Shown: piece by piece, positions 61,879 through 64,000 of the stretch | Position numbering within the stretch: position 1 is the first letter of the stretch | Layout: the number at the start of each line of letters is the position of its first letter | DNA from: an uncultured Prevotellaceae bacterium | Lineage (GTDB): Bacteria > Bacteroidota > Bacteroidia > Bacteroidales > Bacteroidaceae | Length of the DNA stretch: 64,000 bases | Direction of reading: 5' to 3' | Assembly (NCBI GenBank): GCA_900319225.1 | Contig: ONNV01000009.1 | Location: 1-64,000 of the forward strand | Made by a program: the position numbers and the translations under genes | Notes under the pieces: model-generated | What the model was told of the DNA's origin: nothing | The model's input: the letters and a program-made list of their open reading frames with translations, nothing else | Databases searched by the model: none

Positions 61879-63198
61879 ATGACAACAAAGGCATTCCAGA
61901 AAATTTATACCAAGATAAGCCAGATTACAAAGGCTACCTGCTCGCTACGTGCGCAGGGTGTGGGTTATGATGAGCTGGCCATGATTGACGGCCGTCTGGC
62001 TCAGGTGGTTAAGATTGCGGGCGATGACGTGACTCTGCAGGTGTTTGAGGGTACCGGCGGTATCCCCACCAACGCAGAGGTGGTGTTCATGGGTAAGGCT
62101 CCCAGCTTGAAGGTGAGCGACAGTCTCTCAGGCCGATTCTTCAATGCATACGGTGACCCCATTGACGGCGGCCCGCAGGTTGAGGGTAAGGAGGTTGAGA
62201 TTGGCGGTCCGTCAGTGAACCCCGTAAGGCGTAAGCAGCCGTCAGAGCTGATTGCTACCGGTATTGCGGGTATAGACCTGAATAACACATTGGTATCCGG
62301 ACAGAAGATTCCGTTCTTTGCTGATCCTGACCAGCCGTTCAACCAGGTTATGGCAACCGTGGCCATGCGTGCCAAGGCCGATAAGATTATCTTGGGCGGT
62401 ATGGGTATGACCAATGATGACTACCTCTACTTTAAGAACGTGTTCTCAAACGCAGGTGCCATGGACCGTATCATAGGTTTCATGAACACCACTGAGGATC
62501 CTGCCGTAGAGCGTCTGCTGGTACCTGACATGGCTCTTACCGCAGCTGAGTATTTTGCTGTTGAGAAGGATGAGAAGGTGCTGGTGCTGCTCTCTGATAT
62601 GACATCGTACGCCGATGCACTGGCTATCGTAAGTAACCGTATGGACCAGATTCCTTCCAAGGACTCAATGCCGGGCTCACTTTACTCTGACCTGGCCAAG
62701 ATCTATGAGAAGGCTGTGCAGTTCCCAAGCGGCGGTTCAATTACAATCATCGCTGTGACAACGCTGTCCGGCGGCGATATCACTCATGCCGTGCCTGATA
62801 ACACCGGTTATATCACCGAGGGTCAGCTGTTCCTGCGTCGTGACAGTGACATAGGTAAGGTTATTGTTGACCCGTTCCGTTCACTGTCTCGTTTGAAACA
62901 GCTGGTTAACGGTAAGAAGACGCGTGCCGATCACCCGCAGGTGATGAACGCCGCCGTACGTCTGTATGCCGATGCATCGAACGCCAAGACCAAGGTTGAG
63001 AACGGTTTTGACCTGACGGATTATGATGAGCGTACACTGGCGTTTGCTCATGATTACAGTGAGAAACTGCTGGCCATTGACGTGAACCTGGATACTACAG
63101 AGATGCTTGATGTTACATGGGGACTGTTTGCCAAGTACTTCAAGCCCGATGAGGTTAACATCAAGGCTGCATTAGTAGAGCAATATTGGCCAAAATAA
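61879..63198 (+). CDS. atpB: V-type ATP synthase subunit B
   Basis: 439 residues, normal for the family. Non-catalytic nucleotide-binding subunit of the A3B3 head. It lacks a Walker A motif; the region reads QKIPFFADPDQPFNQVMA. Other family marks are FMNTTEDPAVERLLVPDMALTAAEYFA, LLSDMTSYADAL and IVSNRMDQIPSKDSMPGSLYSDLAKIYEKA. It begins 11 bases after subunit A, and an inverted repeat pair lies just behind its stop. Confidence 0.97.
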   Translation: MTTKAFQKIYTKISQITKATCSLRAQGVGYDELAMIDGRLAQVVKIAGDDVTLQVFEGTGGIPTNAEVVFMGKAPSLKVSDSLSGRFFNAYGDPIDGGPQVEGKEVEIGGPSVNPVRRKQPSELIATGIAGIDLNNTLVSGQKIPFFADPDQPFNQVMATVAMRAKADKIILGGMGMTNDDYLYFKNVFSNAGAMDRIIGFMNTTEDPAVERLLVPDMALTAAEYFAVEKDEKVLVLLSDMTSYADALAIVSNRMDQIPSKDSMPGSLYSDLAKIYEKAVQFPSGGSITIIAVTTLSGGDITHAVPDNTGYITEGQLFLRRDSDIGKVIVDPFRSLSRLKQLVNGKKTRADHPQVMNAAVRLYADASNAKTKVENGFDLTDYDERTLAFAHDYSEKLLAIDVNLDTTEMLDVTWGLFAKYFKPDEVNIKAALVEQYWPK

Positions 63199-63199
63199 G

Positions 63200-63302
63200 A
63201 AGGGCACAAAAGGGACGGTTCTCTCTGTGCCCTTAATGAGAGAACCTGACCTAAGTAAAATTTAAACAAGGGCACAGAGAGAACCGTCCCTTTTGTGCCC
63301 TT
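63200..63302. repeat. Pair of inverted REP-like palindromes between V-ATPase B and D
   Basis: The 35-base sequence at 63200-63234 (AAGGGCACAAAAGGGACGG...) and 63268-63302 are perfect inverted copies, separated by 33 bases. Each copy can also fold on itself through a 9-base stem, AAGGGCACA with TGTGCCCTT. The core GGGACGGTTCTC is, as I recall, common in REP elements linked to RAYT transposases (TnpA_REP) in several phyla. It begins two bases after subunit B's stop. In RNA it may act as a strong stem-loop that limits 3' decay or readthrough into D. Confidence 0.85.
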
Positions 63303-63317
63303 GGAAACTGAGAGAAA

Positions 63318-63938
63318 ATGGCTATTAAGTTCCAATATAACAAGACCTCGCTGCAGATGCTGGAGAAGCAGCTGAAGGTGCGTACGCGAACCCTGCCCAT
63401 CATAAAGAGTAAGGAGAGCGCGTTGCGCATGGAGGTCAAGAAATGTAAGGATGACCTGGTTAGGCTGGAGCGTGAGCTGGAGGAGGGTATAAACCACCAC
63501 GAATCCATGTTCGCCCTGTGGAACGAGTTCAATCCGGAGCTTGTCAGGATAAAGGATGTGCATCTGACCGTGCGTAAGATTGCCGGCACACGTATCCCTA
63601 TCCTGGATAAGGTGGATTTTGAGGTCGCTAAGTTCAGCCTGTTCAGCCAGCCCGGATGGTACTATGACGGCATCAACATATTGCAGGGCCTGGCACATGC
63701 GGCTATCCTGGTGGAGTTCACCACCGCTAAGCTGCAGCTGCTGGAGAAAGCCCGCAAGAAGACTACCCAGAAGGTGAACCTGTTTGAGAAGGTACAGATT
63801 CCGGGTTATGAGGATGCCATACGTAAGATAAAGAGATTCATGGAGGATGAGGAGAACCTGTCCAAATCCAGCCAGAAGATACTTAAATCTCTGTTGGAAA
63901 AACGTGAAACCGATAAACAGGAGGAGGCAGAGCTATGA
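63318..63938 (+). CDS. atpD: V-type ATP synthase subunit D
   Basis: 206 residues, close to the family length. Long N- and C-terminal helices (NKTSLQMLEKQLKVRTRTLP; ARKKTTQKVNLFEKVQIPGY and ALL-like LSKSSQKILKSLLEKRETDK) form the central rotor shaft coiled coil. The LLL-type motif at the start (KSKESALRMEVKK) is typical. Its TGA overlaps the next ATG in ATGA. Confidence 0.9.
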   Translation: MAIKFQYNKTSLQMLEKQLKVRTRTLPIIKSKESALRMEVKKCKDDLVRLERELEEGINHHESMFALWNEFNPELVRIKDVHLTVRKIAGTRIPILDKVDFEVAKFSLFSQPGWYYDGINILQGLAHAAILVEFTTAKLQLLEKARKKTTQKVNLFEKVQIPGYEDAIRKIKRFMEDEENLSKSSQKILKSLLEKRETDKQEEAEL

Positions 63939-64000
63939 TTACCAAGATGAAGAAACTTGTATTCCTGGTTCACAGCAAGGAATATGACCTGTTCCTGGAG
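63935..64000 (+). CDS. atpI: V-type ATP synthase subunit I, N-terminal fragment
   Basis: It starts at the ATG that overlaps subunit D's stop and runs off the window: MITKMKKLVFLVHSKEYDLF. The length available is 22 residues. The assignment to subunit I (membrane stator) is from gene order and the MxKM-x-K-L-x-x-L-V start that many subunit I proteins share. The remaining gene lies outside. Confidence 0.75.
   Translation, partial: MITKMKKLVFLVHSKEYDLFLE

Overview
The window is a Bacteroidales (phylum Bacteroidota) chromosome segment. The evidence is promoters of the TAnnTTTG type in front of several genes, fimbrillin-family lipoproteins, a membrane-bound AraC-type regulator, a CXXX-repeat radical SAM peptide cluster, and a V-type ATPase operon in the order E-DUF2764-A-B-D-I. 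I cannot assign family or genus from the sequence alone.

Layout. 1-1240: the end of an rRNA operon (5S rRNA), its terminator, a degenerate inverted 5S-like copy, and about 850 bp of non-coding DNA packed with palindromes, including a branched hairpin element in one complete and two related copies. 1241-52009: about 51 kb of tightly packed minus-strand genes, probably one long transcription unit read from about 52 kb down to 1.2 kb. First come a DUF5119-like lipoprotein, a small membrane protein and seven fimbrillin-like lipoproteins. Then come four giant secreted proteins (3952, about 1125, 2052 and 6260 residues; about 13,400 in all) that share a repeat built on Tyr/Phe-Gly-Gly-Gly with predicted beta-solenoid character. 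52285-53496: a divergent 7-TM/AraC regulator. 53611-57777: an AT-richer cluster with an SH3/outer-membrane protein, a precursor with 48 Cys after its leader mostly spaced every fourth residue, a radical SAM maturase, a SPASM-only maturase-like protein and a small accessory protein. 57811-58460: two overlapping minus-strand genes of unknown function. 58702-64000: the V-type ATPase operon, cut by the window end in subunit I.

How it may work together. The fimbrillins have lipoprotein signals and a conserved Thr-(Lys/Arg)-(Ala/Gly) site 27-35 residues after the lipobox Cys, as expected for type V (FimA/Mfa-like) pili assembled after trypsin-like processing. The giants follow directly in the same operon, so I infer that they form a very large surface appendage or adhesin linked to the pilus. 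The 6260-residue protein is a hierarchy of repeats: about 40-residue units arranged in two larger module types in the order X-Y-X-Y-X-Y-Y. This giant solenoid/fimbrial operon is the strongest candidate for an undescribed system here. The CXXX peptide cluster is a second accessory system of a recognised but poorly understood type.
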